The notes below the pieces were generated by a model, which was not told the origin of the DNA, made no database searches, and saw only the letters and a program-made list of their open reading frames with translations. Of a DNA stretch of 64,000 nucleotides, positions 53,472 to 61,981 are shown in pieces. This DNA is from Dechloromonas sp. Dech2017. Its GTDB lineage: Bacteria > Pseudomonadota > Gammaproteobacteria > Burkholderiales > Rhodocyclaceae. The position numbers and the translations under genes are program-made. The DNA lies in contig SSXW01000015.1 of NCBI GenBank assembly GCA_009469585.1, positions 27,631 to 91,630 of the forward strand, written 5' to 3'. Every line of letters begins with the position of its first letter. The first letter of the stretch is position 1.

Positions 53472-53493
53472 AGTGTTAAGGTGTTGAAACACT
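53472..53493. promoter_or_regulatory. Proximal upstream activating site candidate
   Basis: Inverted repeat AGTGTT-N10-AACACT, about 85-105 bp upstream of the sigma-54 promoter. The arms and ten-base spacing match the second site at 53585, giving GTGTW-N10-WACAC. This is the expected place for dimers of the activator encoded at 54134. Confidence 0.65.
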
Positions 53494-53584
53494 CCACCTG
53501 TATTCCCCTGTCGAATAATTGCTTTTAGATAACGCCATAGCCTTAACAGGCTTGAACAATATCAAACTTCCAGGTTGATTTCTT

Positions 53585-53608
53585 AGGTGTAAAGATAGTG
53601 ATACACCT
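53585..53608. promoter_or_regulatory. Distal upstream activating site candidate
   Basis: Inverted repeat AGGTGTA-N10-TACACCT, about 200-220 bp upstream of the sigma-54 promoter, sharing the GTGTW-N10-WACAC pattern with the proximal site. Confidence 0.65.
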
Positions 53609-54133
53609 CGTCATATCTGCTCTGCGAACCCCGCCACTGAGAGTTGCGACCTGTGGTTTTGGCCACGGAAAATAGCTATCCGGGGGTTGTTCTCTGACTT
53701 TTTTTGGACAATCGCTTGAGGTCAATTGATGCAATGGCGCTAGCCTCAAACTCCCGGCATGTTGGATATCCCGACAATCGCTTTGCATAACCTCGATGAT
53801 TGCCGGCTAGCAGCATATCGATTTTGATAAATTTTAATTTATCTGATTATTTTTGCTGAATATTCGCATGTTTATGTTTTCGTGGCTTTTTATGATTTTT
53901 CCTGGGGCGTTGCAGCAAGCGTGAAATATGTCACGTGGAATATTCGGCCAGGAGCGTAGGATCAACGATGAACGGACATGTCATTTTATGATCGTGCATT
54001 TTGTAGTTACTTTCATTTTCTAACGCTCGTTCGATATCTGCAGCGCAGCGCGCCATATTTTTCGCGGGGAGCGATTCTCGACGAAGAGATTGTCGCTGGT
54101 GGGCAGGTTGACCACGAGGAGCGACGAGTAGTT

Positions 54134-55477
54134 ATGCGTACGATGTTGATCTTTGATCCCGAAGGCCGGTTCAGCGGAACATTGGGTGATTCGCTGGATA
54201 CGAGCGACAGGTATCATTGTGTCGAGACCTTTTCGGAAGCGCAGCAGGTGCTGAGAGATTTCCCTTGCCAGGTCGGGTTGGTTGTTTTTGATTCCCGGTC
54301 GGACGGCCTGCTTCGCGATGTGGAATCCTTGGTTAACTCGTCGTCCATAACCGAATGGATTGCCATCGTTCCTTCGGACGCCTTGCGATCGGCAAACTTC
54401 CAGTCTCTGCTTCTAGCGTCGTTCTATGACTATCACACGCTTCCACTGGACGTTCCGCGATTGGCGGTAACGGTTGGCCATGCATTCGGCAAGGCGAGCC
54501 TCAGGCAGTCGGTAGTCAATAGCCAGGGGGAGGCGTCAAGCCGTTTTGGCATCTGCGGTGAATCGCCCGTTATGCAAGCGTTTTTCCAGCAACTGGAACG
54601 GGTCGTCGATGCCGAACTGACGGTTCTTCTGGGCGGTGAAACCGGAACCGGGAAGGAGTTGGTGGCAAAGGCCATACACGGCTATTCAAGTCGGTCCCGT
54701 GGGCCTTTTGTCGCTGTGAATTGTGCAGCGATTCCCGAGAACCTCATTCAGGCGGAGCTATTTGGCTACGAAAAGGGTGCCTTTAGTGGCGCAACCCAAC
54801 GAAAGATCGGGAGCATAGAGGCGGCCAACAACGGCGTACTGTTTCTCGACGAAGTCGGAGATTTTCCACTCGGCCTGCAGGCCAATTTGTTGCGAGCCTT
54901 GCAGGAGCGGGCAATTATCCGGGTTGGGTCGGTAACGCCGATTCCTGTCGATTTCAGGGTTATCGCTGCCACGCATATCGATTTGCTTGAAGCCGTCAAG
55001 GCGGGAAAATTCCGTGAAGACCTGTACTACCGCCTGAATGTCCTTCATCTCTCCTTGCCGCCGTTACGCGACCGTGGCGATGACATCCTGCTGCTGGCCA
55101 AGACCATTTTGCACAACTTGGCCGGCGCCTACCGTCGCACCCGGGTAGCCGGGTTCACCCGCGAAGCGATTGGGGCCATGAACAATTACAAGTGGCCTGG
55201 AAACGTCCGCGAGTTGAAGAACCGCATCCACCGTGCTGTCATCCTCAGCGAAGGTCGCCTGATCAATGCCCACGATCTAGGCTTCGACAGGGAGCACCAG
55301 GCAACGGAAACTGCCGTAACCCTGGTCGACGCGAGAACCCGGCTTGACCGGGAAATCGTCGAAAATTGCCTGCGTGCCAATGCCAATAACGTTTCAAAGA
55401 CGGCCCGCCAACTTGGCATCTCTCGCGTAACGCTTTATCGGATGCTGAACAAGTACAGCATTGCGACCTCGGCCTGA
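54134..55477 (+). CDS. Sigma-54 dependent transcriptional activator of the Fap-like cluster
   Basis: The 447-residue protein has a degenerate receiver-like N-terminal domain (M-L-I-F-D-P-E-G-R-F, later L-V-V-F-D-S-R-S-D), an AAA+ domain (G-G-E-T-G-T-G-K-E, V-L-F-L-D-E-V-G-D, Y-K-W-P-G-N-V-R-E-L) and a Fis-type helix-turn-helix (V-S-K-T-A-R-Q-L-G-I-S-R-V-T-L-Y-R). The sigma-54 loop is G-A-F-S-G-A instead of G-A-F-T-G-A. No kinase gene is adjacent, so it may respond to a ligand or to cyclic-di-GMP, as VpsR- and FleQ-type regulators do. The start is placed at the ATG that begins the receiver-like fold. It is divergent from the operon and is its obvious regulator. Confidence 0.83.
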   Translation: MRTMLIFDPEGRFSGTLGDSLDTSDRYHCVETFSEAQQVLRDFPCQVGLVVFDSRSDGLLRDVESLVNSSSITEWIAIVPSDALRSANFQSLLLASFYDYHTLPLDVPRLAVTVGHAFGKASLRQSVVNSQGEASSRFGICGESPVMQAFFQQLERVVDAELTVLLGGETGTGKELVAKAIHGYSSRSRGPFVAVNCAAIPENLIQAELFGYEKGAFSGATQRKIGSIEAANNGVLFLDEVGDFPLGLQANLLRALQERAIIRVGSVTPIPVDFRVIAATHIDLLEAVKAGKFREDLYYRLNVLHLSLPPLRDRGDDILLLAKTILHNLAGAYRRTRVAGFTREAIGAMNNYKWPGNVRELKNRIHRAVILSEGRLINAHDLGFDREHQATETAVTLVDARTRLDREIVENCLRANANNVSKTARQLGISRVTLYRMLNKYSIATSA

Positions 55478-55500
55478 GGATCTTCGAGTCGCCGGCCAGG

Positions 55501-56262
55501 CTAGCTGGCGCTTGACCGACTGCATTCGATGGTCAGGGATCGGATCGGCTTGCCATGTGGGCCGAAGCTGTCTTCGCGCATGGTCAGGCGCTGATCGGCC
55601 TGCTGCACGATCAGCGTCGAGGCACGCGTTCCGTAATCCGCCGACTTGACGAAGATGGCTGACAGCAGCCGTTCCCATTCGATGGGCACGCCGGTGTTCG
55701 GCAGGCTGTCATCGTCAACCACGGCGTGGTCGGCCAGCAGTTCGAAGAAATGGTCTTGTCCGGGCAAGTCCGCCAGGGCGGCGGAGAAGCGTTGGCGGGC
55801 CGTCAGCAGTTTCGGCCAGGGGCTGTCGAGCAGGTGATTCGACAAGCCGTAGATACCTGGTTGCAGGATTCTCGGTGGGGCATCGCGATTGGAGGAATAG
55901 ACGAGCGCCTCGCCATCGCTCAGCAAGAGGTTGAAGCCGGCATATTGCGCGCCGTCGATCCGTGCCGCGTAGTCGGCGGTGCTGGCCGTGCCCAGCAGAA
56001 AATCGCGGGTCAGCCCGCCGCGTGAGCGGCGGCCCTTGCTCATGCCCGGTTCGCGCACGTTGGTCACAGCGGCGAAGCGGCCGTCATCGGTAGCCCCCAA
56101 CCAGGTGCCGCCGGCTTCGAGGTCGATGCCGCCGATGACCTGCGGGGCATCCGGCCAGCGGGCCAGGGGCGCGGTCGGCCTGGCGTAAAACTCGTCGCGG
56201 TTGGCGGCGACGACCAGCGGATAATCGGGATGCACCCGCCAGCCGACGACGATCAGGCACAT
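55501..56262 (-). CDS. TANGO2/NRDE-family protein
   Basis: A 253-residue protein beginning M-C-L-I-V with A-A-N-R-D-E-F-Y, G-G-T-W-L-G and F-N-L-L-L-S-D. These are the defining features of the NRDE (Ntn-hydrolase-like) family, which includes TANGO2; the Cys at position 2 is the presumed nucleophile. Its enzymatic role is not established, although heme handling has been proposed for the eukaryotic members. The start codon lies inside copy 10 of the dispersed repeat, which also covers the end of ygfZ. Confidence 0.85.
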   Translation of the reverse strand: MCLIVVGWRVHPDYPLVVAANRDEFYARPTAPLARWPDAPQVIGGIDLEAGGTWLGATDDGRFAAVTNVREPGMSKGRRSRGGLTRDFLLGTASTADYAARIDGAQYAGFNLLLSDGEALVYSSNRDAPPRILQPGIYGLSNHLLDSPWPKLLTARQRFSAALADLPGQDHFFELLADHAVVDDDSLPNTGVPIEWERLLSAIFVKSADYGTRASTLIVQQADQRLTMREDSFGPHGKPIRSLTIECSRSSAS

Positions 56263-56300
56263 TTCAAATTTGGCTCTTTTTACGGGTTGACCGCAGCAGC
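56261..56300. repeat. Dispersed repeat copy 10 (ygfZ end / NRDE gene start)
   Basis: Reads ATTTCAAATTTGGCTCTTTT then TACGGGTTGACCGCAGCAGC. It carries the last codons of ygfZ and the leader and start codon of the next gene on the same strand. Confidence 0.75.
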
Positions 56301-57296
56301 CTCGACCTGTGGGCCTTCCAGCGAACCGACCCGGATGTTGCCGGCGAAATTCGACTGGATGACGGCCAGCGCCTCGTAGCCACCGACCGGCGAGGGGGCG
56401 ACGGTCATCACCATGCCGCACGACTGGTCAGGGTTGTCCGGTGAATGCAGCACGTCGCCGGCCTTCAGCGGCTGCTGGCTGTTCACGCGGTGCAGGTGGC
56501 GCTTGACCTTGCCGAGGTACTGGGTGCGGGCCACGACTTCCTGGCCGGGGTAGCACCCCTTGTGGAAACTGACGCCACCCATTTTTTCGAAATCGGCCAT
56601 CTGCGGCACGAATTCTTCCTTGGTGGCCAGCGTCACCAGGGGGAAGGCCGACTGGATGTCGAGCCAGCGCCAGACGGGGACACCGGCCGGCCGGGCCTTG
56701 ACGGTGAGCTTTTGCCACAGCGCAGCCATGGCAGATTGCGGGGCGACGACGATCAGCCGCCCGGCGTCCAGGCGCAGCACCGTGATGCCATCGGCCACGG
56801 CTGTCTGCAGCACTTCGGCCGGGCAGGGCAGGCCGGCTTCGGCCAGTGCCTCGGCCGCCTGCGGGCCGGCCAGGCCGAGCATGACGGTGCTGTCGGTCAG
56901 GGCGTTGAGCTTGACCTTGGCGCGCAGCACGAACATTTGCAGGCGCTTCTGCGTCGCTTCCTGCAAATCGGCGGCGAGCCCGAGCATATAGCGGCCCTCC
57001 TGCTGCCAGACCAGGAAGCTGGCCTGCATGCGGCCCTTGGCGTTGCACCAGCCGGCATGTTGCGCCTTGCCCTCGGCCAGATGATTGATATCGTTGGTGA
57101 ATTGGCTGTGCAGAAAGGACTTGGCATCCTCGCCGCTGGCCTCGATCAGGGCCAGGTGGGTCAGCGGTACGACCACGGTATTTTGCCGGGCGGACTGCAG
57201 TTCGCCGGCGGCATCGCCAAAGTTGAGAAGTTCGGTGGAATCGCCGTCGAAGGTAGCTTCGGCAGATTCCAGAAAGCTGCGCCAGTGGGGATTCAT
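56280..57296 (-). CDS. ygfZ: Folate-binding Fe-S cluster protein YgfZ (IbaG-like GcvT family)
   Basis: YgfZ uses tetrahydrofolate to maintain certain Fe-S enzymes. The 338 residues show the GcvT-like fold and the hallmark K-G-C-Y-P-G-Q-E with its conserved Cys, followed by V-V-A-R-T-Q-Y-L-G-K-V-K-R. The start ATG at 57296 lies downstream of a long spurious open frame. The gene overlaps nothing; the C-terminal A-A-A-V-N-P comes from the dispersed repeat. Confidence 0.9.
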   Translation of the reverse strand: MNPHWRSFLESAEATFDGDSTELLNFGDAAGELQSARQNTVVVPLTHLALIEASGEDAKSFLHSQFTNDINHLAEGKAQHAGWCNAKGRMQASFLVWQQEGRYMLGLAADLQEATQKRLQMFVLRAKVKLNALTDSTVMLGLAGPQAAEALAEAGLPCPAEVLQTAVADGITVLRLDAGRLIVVAPQSAMAALWQKLTVKARPAGVPVWRWLDIQSAFPLVTLATKEEFVPQMADFEKMGGVSFHKGCYPGQEVVARTQYLGKVKRHLHRVNSQQPLKAGDVLHSPDNPDQSCGMVMTVAPSPVGGYEALAVIQSNFAGNIRVGSLEGPQVEAAAVNP

Positions 57297-57386
57297 GGGG
57301 GCTCCTGTAGGGGTTTCGGATATTATATCGCTCGTTATAACGTGCCCTTTCCCGAGCGGCAAGCGCTGTCTTGCCCATCTACGCCC

Positions 57387-58382
57387 TTGCGCCTCCTGAT
57401 CAAGTTTTTCCTCGCGCTGCTGTTCCTGCTCGCGCTCGCCGCCGCCGGCATTTTCTGGTGGGCCAGTCAGCCGCTGGCCCTGCGCACCTCGCCGCTCGAT
57501 TTCCATGTCGCCGCCGGCAGCACCTTGCGCTCCGCTATCGGCGAAATGCGCGCCGCCGGCATTCGCGTCGAACCGACGCTGCTCACCGTGCTTGCCCGCT
57601 TCAACCGGGCCGATACCGGCATCAAGGCGGGCAGCTATGCGGTCAGCGAAGGCATCACGCCCATGCAACTGCTCGACAAGCTGCTCAAGGGCAAGGTGAC
57701 GCAGGGCGAACTGGTGCTCGTCGAAGGCTGGACCTTCCGCCAATGGCGCAAGCGACTCGACGCTCATGCCGATCTGAAGCACGACGCGCAGGGCCTGAGC
57801 GAGGCGCAGATCGCCGAACGCCTTGGCCTCGGCGTTTCCAGCCTGGAAGGGCAGTTGTTCCCCGATACCTACCTGTTCGACAAGAAATCCAGCGACCTCG
57901 ACCTGCTCGCCCGGGCCCATCGCGCCATGCAGCGCAAGCTTGACGAGGAATGGGCCCAACGCCCGAACGGCTTGCCCTACAAGACGCCGCAGGAGGCGCT
58001 GATCATGGCCTCCATTGTCGAGAAGGAAACCGGGCGCGAGGCGGACCGAAGCACGGTCGCCGCCGTATTCGTCAATCGTCTGCGCATTGGCATGCCGCTG
58101 CAGACCGATCCGAGCGTGATCTATGGCCTGGGCGAAGCCTTCGACGGCAACCTGAGAAAACGCGACCTGCAAAGCGACACACCCTACAATACCTATACGC
58201 GGCCGGGTTTGCCGCCGACGCCGATCGCCATGCCGGGTCTCGCATCGTTACGTGCCGCGCTCAACCCGGCGCAAAGCGATGCCCTCTATTTCGTGGCGCG
58301 CGGCGACGGCAGCAGCGAATTCTCGCGCACCCTCGATGAACACAATCAGGCGGTCAGCCGCTATCAAAGGAGAGGAAAGTGA
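57387..58382 (+). CDS. mltG: Endolytic murein transglycosylase
   Basis: Inner-membrane enzyme that cuts nascent glycan strands to end their synthesis. The roughly 331 residues have one N-terminal helix ([15 protein letters not shown]), then the YceG fold with the active-site region A-S-I-V-E-K-E-T-G and [11 protein letters not shown], and [13 protein letters not shown]. No ATG lies in a suitable place; a TTG at 57387 directly before the membrane helix is used, and a GTG about 40 bases upstream is an alternative. The tmk start overlaps its stop. Confidence 0.9.
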   Translation: MRLLIKFFLALLFLLALAAAGIFWWASQPLALRTSPLDFHVAAGSTLRSAIGEMRAAGIRVEPTLLTVLARFNRADTGIKAGSYAVSEGITPMQLLDKLLKGKVTQGELVLVEGWTFRQWRKRLDAHADLKHDAQGLSEAQIAERLGLGVSSLEGQLFPDTYLFDKKSSDLDLLARAHRAMQRKLDEEWAQRPNGLPYKTPQEALIMASIVEKETGREADRSTVAAVFVNRLRIGMPLQTDPSVIYGLGEAFDGNLRKRDLQSDTPYNTYTRPGLPPTPIAMPGLASLRAALNPAQSDALYFVARGDGSSEFSRTLDEHNQAVSRYQRRGK

Positions 58383-58990
58383 AAGGCAAATTCATCACTT
58401 TCGAAGGCATCGACGGGGCCGGCAAGAGCAGCCATGTCGACTGGCTGGCCGATTATCTGCGCCAGCGCGGCAAGGTTGTGCACATCACCCGCGAGCCGGG
58501 CGGAACCGCGCTGGGCGAAAAGCTGCGCGAGCTGTTGCTCAACCAGGCCATGCATCTGGAAACCGAAACGCTGCTGATGTTCGCCGCCCGCCGCGAGCAC
58601 CTGGCCGAACTCATCGAGCCGGCGCTGGCCCGTGGTGAATGGGTGGTCTGCGACCGTTTCAGCGATGCCACCTACGCTTACCAAGGCGGTGGCCGCGGGC
58701 TTGACCGCGCCAAGTTCCTGGCCCTGGAGCATTGGGTGCATGAGCATCTGCAACCCGACCTGACGCTGCTCTTCGATTTGCCGCTGGATGTGGCGCGCGA
58801 ACGCATCGTCAGGGCGCATCGTGTTCTCGATAAATTCGAACAGGAGCGGGTCGACTTTCATGACCGGGTTCGGCAGGCCTATCTCGAAAGAGCCAGCGGA
58901 AATCCGTCACGCATTCGCGTGGTTAACGCCGAAAACAGCATCGATCATATTCGTAAACAACTTGAGAAAATAGTTTTAACTATCTGTTAA
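58379..58990 (+). CDS. tmk: Thymidylate kinase
   Basis: Phosphorylates dTMP to dTDP. The 203 residues begin with the P-loop [11 protein letters not shown], have R-E-P-G-G-T (dTMP site) and [18 protein letters not shown] (DR motif and lid region). It starts with GTG behind a strong AAAGGAGAGG site. The mltG-tmk-holB-pilZ-tatD order is the usual one in proteobacteria. Confidence 0.95.
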   Translation: MKGKFITFEGIDGAGKSSHVDWLADYLRQRGKVVHITREPGGTALGEKLRELLLNQAMHLETETLLMFAARREHLAELIEPALARGEWVVCDRFSDATYAYQGGGRGLDRAKFLALEHWVHEHLQPDLTLLFDLPLDVARERIVRAHRVLDKFEQERVDFHDRVRQAYLERASGNPSRIRVVNAENSIDHIRKQLEKIVLTIC

Positions 58991-60015
58991 TGAACGTAAT
59001 TGATCTCCATGCCAAAGTATGGGAAGGCTTGCAGGCCCAACGCAAGCGCTTGCCGCACGCGCTCTTGCTCATCGGCCAGAAGGGTTTGGGGAAGTTCGAA
59101 TTGGCCCACCGTTTTGCCGGCAGCCTGCTCTGCGAATCGCCAGGGGAGAGCGGCCTGACCTGCCAGAAATGCCTGCCCTGCAACTGGTTTTCCCAGGGAA
59201 ACCATCCCGATTTCCGCTTGTTGCAACCGGATGCGCTCGGTGAAAGCGCCGAACTCGAGGATGGCAAGAAAAAGCCCAGCCAGCAGATCACCATCGACCA
59301 GATCCGCGCCCTCGACGATTTCTTCAACGTCGGCACCCATCGCGGGGGGCTGCGCATCATTGTCGTCAATCCGACCGAGGCGATGAATCGCAATGCCGCG
59401 AATTCACTTCTCAAAACACTTGAAGAACCACCTCCAGATACATTGTTTTTATTGGTTACTAGCGAACCAATGCGTTTGATGCCAACGATCCGCAGCCGCT
59501 GTCAGGTGGTTCCGGTTCCGGTTCCCAAGCTGGCCTCGGCAAGCCGCGCCCTGGCAGATGACGGCGTACCCGATGCCGAGCGCTGGCTGGCGCTGGCCGG
59601 AGGCTCGCCAGGGCTGGCCAGGGAACTGGCCGAGGCCGGGCAGGGCGCCTGGATCGAACATCTGGTCAGCCGGCTGAGCGCCGGCCGCGGTAGTGATCCT
59701 CTGACCATGGCAGCAGAACTGGAAAAAATGCTCAAGGACGGCAAGGGAAAGCTGTCATTGAAGCACATGGTCGATGCCCTGCAAAAATGGCTGGTTGACC
59801 TGACGCTGGCCCGCAATGGCCAGCCTGTCCGATATTTTGTACCGCAACAGGCCACAATTTCAGGGCTGGCTGATATGATTCCTCCTGCACGCCTGATCCA
59901 GTCATACCGAAACCTTGCCGCATGCCGCCAGGAAGCCGAACAGCCGCTGAACGCGCGCCTCTTCCTTGAAGGCCTCTTCATGGACTATCGAGCCCTGTTT
60001 ATATCCGATCAATGA
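58990..60015 (+). CDS. holB: DNA polymerase III delta' subunit
   Basis: Clamp-loader subunit of 341 residues with the AAA+ fold. It has a P-loop-like G-Q-K-G-L-G-K, the zinc module C-Q-K-C-L-P-C, and D-D-F-F-N-V-G-T-H-R-G-G-L-R-I-I-V. N-A-A-N-S-L-L-K-T-L-E-E-P-P is the characteristic delta' segment. The start overlaps the tmk stop (TAATG). Confidence 0.94.
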   Translation: MNVIDLHAKVWEGLQAQRKRLPHALLLIGQKGLGKFELAHRFAGSLLCESPGESGLTCQKCLPCNWFSQGNHPDFRLLQPDALGESAELEDGKKKPSQQITIDQIRALDDFFNVGTHRGGLRIIVVNPTEAMNRNAANSLLKTLEEPPPDTLFLLVTSEPMRLMPTIRSRCQVVPVPVPKLASASRALADDGVPDAERWLALAGGSPGLARELAEAGQGAWIEHLVSRLSAGRGSDPLTMAAELEKMLKDGKGKLSLKHMVDALQKWLVDLTLARNGQPVRYFVPQQATISGLADMIPPARLIQSYRNLAACRQEAEQPLNARLFLEGLFMDYRALFISDQ

Positions 60016-60374
60016 GTGAAGCCAAACCCGCTCCCCAGCGCCCAAGCGTTCTCTCGCTGAACATCAACTCGAAGTCCGCGCTCTACGCGGCATTCATGCC
60101 CCATCTCAAGGCCGGCGGCATTTTCATTCCGACCACCCGCAGCTACAAGATCGGCGACGAAGTGTTCATGCTGCTGTCGCTGATGGACGACCCGGCCAAA
60201 TTGCCGATTGCTGGCACAGTCGTCTGGATTACCCCGCCGGGTGCGCAGAATGGCCGAGCCCAGGGCATCGGCGTCCATTTCAACAGCGACGAGAGCGGCC
60301 AGGAAGCGCGGCGCAAGATCGAAGGGCTGCTCGGCGGCGTGATTCAGTCGGCGCGCCCGACGCACACGCTCTGA
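60012..60374 (+). CDS. pilZ: PilZ-domain protein (type IV pilus assembly)
   Basis: A 120-residue single PilZ domain of the PilZ-of-pilus type: the N-terminal R-x-x-x-R used for cyclic-di-GMP binding is not seen, but G-G-I-F-I-P-T, V-V-W-I-T-P-P-G-A-Q and G-I-G-V-H-F are conserved. This form interacts with PilB/FimX in pilus extension rather than binding the nucleotide itself. It lies in its standard place after holB with a four-base overlap. Confidence 0.9.
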   Translation: MSEAKPAPQRPSVLSLNINSKSALYAAFMPHLKAGGIFIPTTRSYKIGDEVFMLLSLMDDPAKLPIAGTVVWITPPGAQNGRAQGIGVHFNSDESGQEARRKIEGLLGGVIQSARPTHTL

Positions 60375-60382
60375 TCGACCGC

Positions 60383-61156
60383 ATGCTGGTCGACTCGCAT
60401 TGCCATCTCGATTTTCCCGACCTGGCTGACGGCCTGCCCGACATCCTTGGCCGCATGCAGGAAAAGGGTGTCGGCCTGGCCGTCTGTATCGGCGTCAATC
60501 TCGAGGATTTCCCCGGCGTCCTGGCGTTGGCCGAGCAGCACGCGCAGTTGTACGCCACGGTAGGCGTTCATCCTGAATACACCGATGTCGAGGAGCCCGA
60601 CGAGGCCCGCTTGGTCGGGCTTGCCGCCCATCCCAAGGTGATCGGCATCGGCGAGACCGGGCTCGACTATTACTGGCAAAAAGACCAGCCGGAATGGCAG
60701 CGGGCCCGCTTTCGCACCCATATCGCGGCGGCGAAGCGCTGCGCCAAGCCGCTTATCGTCCATACCCGCGATTCGGCGGCCGACACCTTGCGCATGCTCA
60801 GGGAGGAGGGGGCCGACACCGTCGGCGGCGTCATGCACTGCTTTACCGAGAACTGGGACATCGCTCGCCAGGCGCTCGATCTCGGTTTTTACATCTCGTT
60901 TTCCGGCATCGTCACCTTCAAGAACGCTGCCGTCATCAAGGACGTGGCGACAAAATGCCCGCTCGACCGCATCCTGGTCGAGACCGATTCGCCCTACCTG
61001 GCGCCGGCCCCTTACCGTGGCAAGCGCAACGAGCCATCCTACGTCCGCCACGTTGCCGACGAAGTCGCCCGCCTGCGGGGGATGTCGCCGGAAGCTGTGG
61101 ACGAGGCGACGACCGATAATTTCTTCAGATTGTTCCCGACCGCCCAACGCCCATGA
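60383..61156 (+). CDS. tatD: TatD-family metal-dependent deoxyribonuclease
   Basis: The 257-residue TIM-barrel hydrolase has D-S-H-C-H-L-D (metal ligands), G-E-T-G-L-D-Y-Y, the His in I-V-H-T-R-D, H-C-F-T-E and E-T-D-S-P-Y-L. These features match TatD/YcfH enzymes that remove damaged or 3' DNA ends. The ankyrin gene start overlaps its stop. Confidence 0.93.
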   Translation: MLVDSHCHLDFPDLADGLPDILGRMQEKGVGLAVCIGVNLEDFPGVLALAEQHAQLYATVGVHPEYTDVEEPDEARLVGLAAHPKVIGIGETGLDYYWQKDQPEWQRARFRTHIAAAKRCAKPLIVHTRDSAADTLRMLREEGADTVGGVMHCFTENWDIARQALDLGFYISFSGIVTFKNAAVIKDVATKCPLDRILVETDSPYLAPAPYRGKRNEPSYVRHVADEVARLRGMSPEAVDEATTDNFFRLFPTAQRP

Positions 61157-61190
61157 AAATTTGCCCGAAAATCCTGTCGACCGCAGCATT
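61153..61190. repeat. Dispersed repeat copy 11 (start of the ankyrin gene)
   Basis: Reads ATGAAAATTTGCCCGAAA then ATCCTGTCGACCGCAGCATT. It supplies the start codon and first part of the signal peptide (M-K-I-C-P-K-I-L-S-T-A-A-F) of the gene at 61153. Confidence 0.75.
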
Positions 61191-61821
61191 CGTCCTCGGC
61201 TTTCCCGTGTTGGTCGCCGCGGCGACTTACGACGACCTGATCATGGCGGCCAAGTCGGGCGACACCGGCGAGATCCGGACGCTGGTCCAGAAGGGCGCCT
61301 CGGTCGATACGACCGATATCAATGGCAACACGCTCCTCATGCTGGCCGCCCGCGACGGCCATGGCGAACTGGTCGACTACCTGGTCAAGCAGCGGGCCAA
61401 GCTCAACGCGCGCAACGCAGCCGGCGATACCGCCTTGCGCCTGGCTGCCTTCCGCGGCCACCTGAAAGTGGTCCGGATTCTTCTCACTGGCGGCGCCAGT
61501 GTCGACAACCCGGGCTGGACGCCGCTCGCCTATGCGGCCTACAGCGGCCACCTCGAGATTGCCCAACTGCTCATCGAAGCCGGCGCCGACCTCGATGCGG
61601 CCAGCGAGAACGGCACGACGCCCCTGATCGCGGCAGCCCGCGGCGGCCACGACAAGATCGTCGGTCTCTTGCTGAAAGGCAAGGCCAATCCCAACCTCAA
61701 GCGCGACACCGGCGAAACCGCGCTGGATGTCGCCCTCAAGAACCAGAATACCGACATCGGCGACATGCTTCGCCGGGCCGGTGGCAAGTCCGGGAAGTCG
61801 GTCACCATCGAAATCCGCTAG
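61153..61821 (+). CDS. Exported ankyrin-repeat protein
   Basis: A 222-residue protein with a signal peptide cleaved near V-A-A-A followed by about five ankyrin repeats (G-N-T-L-L-M-L-A-A-R-D-G-H-G-E-L-V, G-W-T-P-L-A-Y-A-A-Y-S-G-H-L-E-I-A, G-T-T-P-L-I-A-A-A-R-G-G-H-D). Such proteins bind other proteins in the periplasm; those near katB protect catalase, but no catalase is here. Its N-terminus is encoded by the dispersed repeat, so the signal peptide may have been acquired or reshaped by it. Confidence 0.85.
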   Translation: MKICPKILSTAAFVLGFPVLVAAATYDDLIMAAKSGDTGEIRTLVQKGASVDTTDINGNTLLMLAARDGHGELVDYLVKQRAKLNARNAAGDTALRLAAFRGHLKVVRILLTGGASVDNPGWTPLAYAAYSGHLEIAQLLIEAGADLDAASENGTTPLIAAARGGHDKIVGLLLKGKANPNLKRDTGETALDVALKNQNTDIGDMLRRAGGKSGKSVTIEIR

Positions 61822-61872
61822 GCGAGGGCAGCGACGCCTCTACGCGGGGCAAAATTCGACGGCCAGTCCAGA

Positions 61873-61918
61873 GTGCTACGGTCGACCGGAAAAAACGGCC
61901 AAAATCGAAAAATCCGGC
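61873..61918. repeat. Dispersed repeat copy 12 (after the ankyrin gene)
   Basis: Reads GTGCTACGGTCGACCGG then AAAAAACGGCCAAAATCG and AAAAATCCGGC. It is very similar to copy 7 and in the same orientation. The surrounding 160-bp gap has no other feature. Confidence 0.82.
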
Positions 61919-61981
61919 AAGGCTCCGGTACGACGATCGAAACGCTTCGCTGCTGAAATGCCCTGTCGAACCGTGCTTCGC

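Larger units (their letters stand above)
53305..54133. other. AT-rich divergent regulatory region of the Fap-like cluster
   Basis: This 829-bp stretch has no convincing gene. It contains the sigma-54 promoter of the leftward operon, two paired inverted repeats, and the leader of the activator gene. The part from about 53510 to 53950 is strongly AT-rich. An open frame reads into the activator from 53978, but its first 52 codons do not look like protein. Confidence 0.6.

Noticed and set aside
53978..54133. Longer start for the sigma-54 activator
   Set aside because: The first 52 codons read as unstructured Phe/Arg/Tyr-rich sequence from AT-rich leader DNA, and the receiver-like fold begins at the later ATG.
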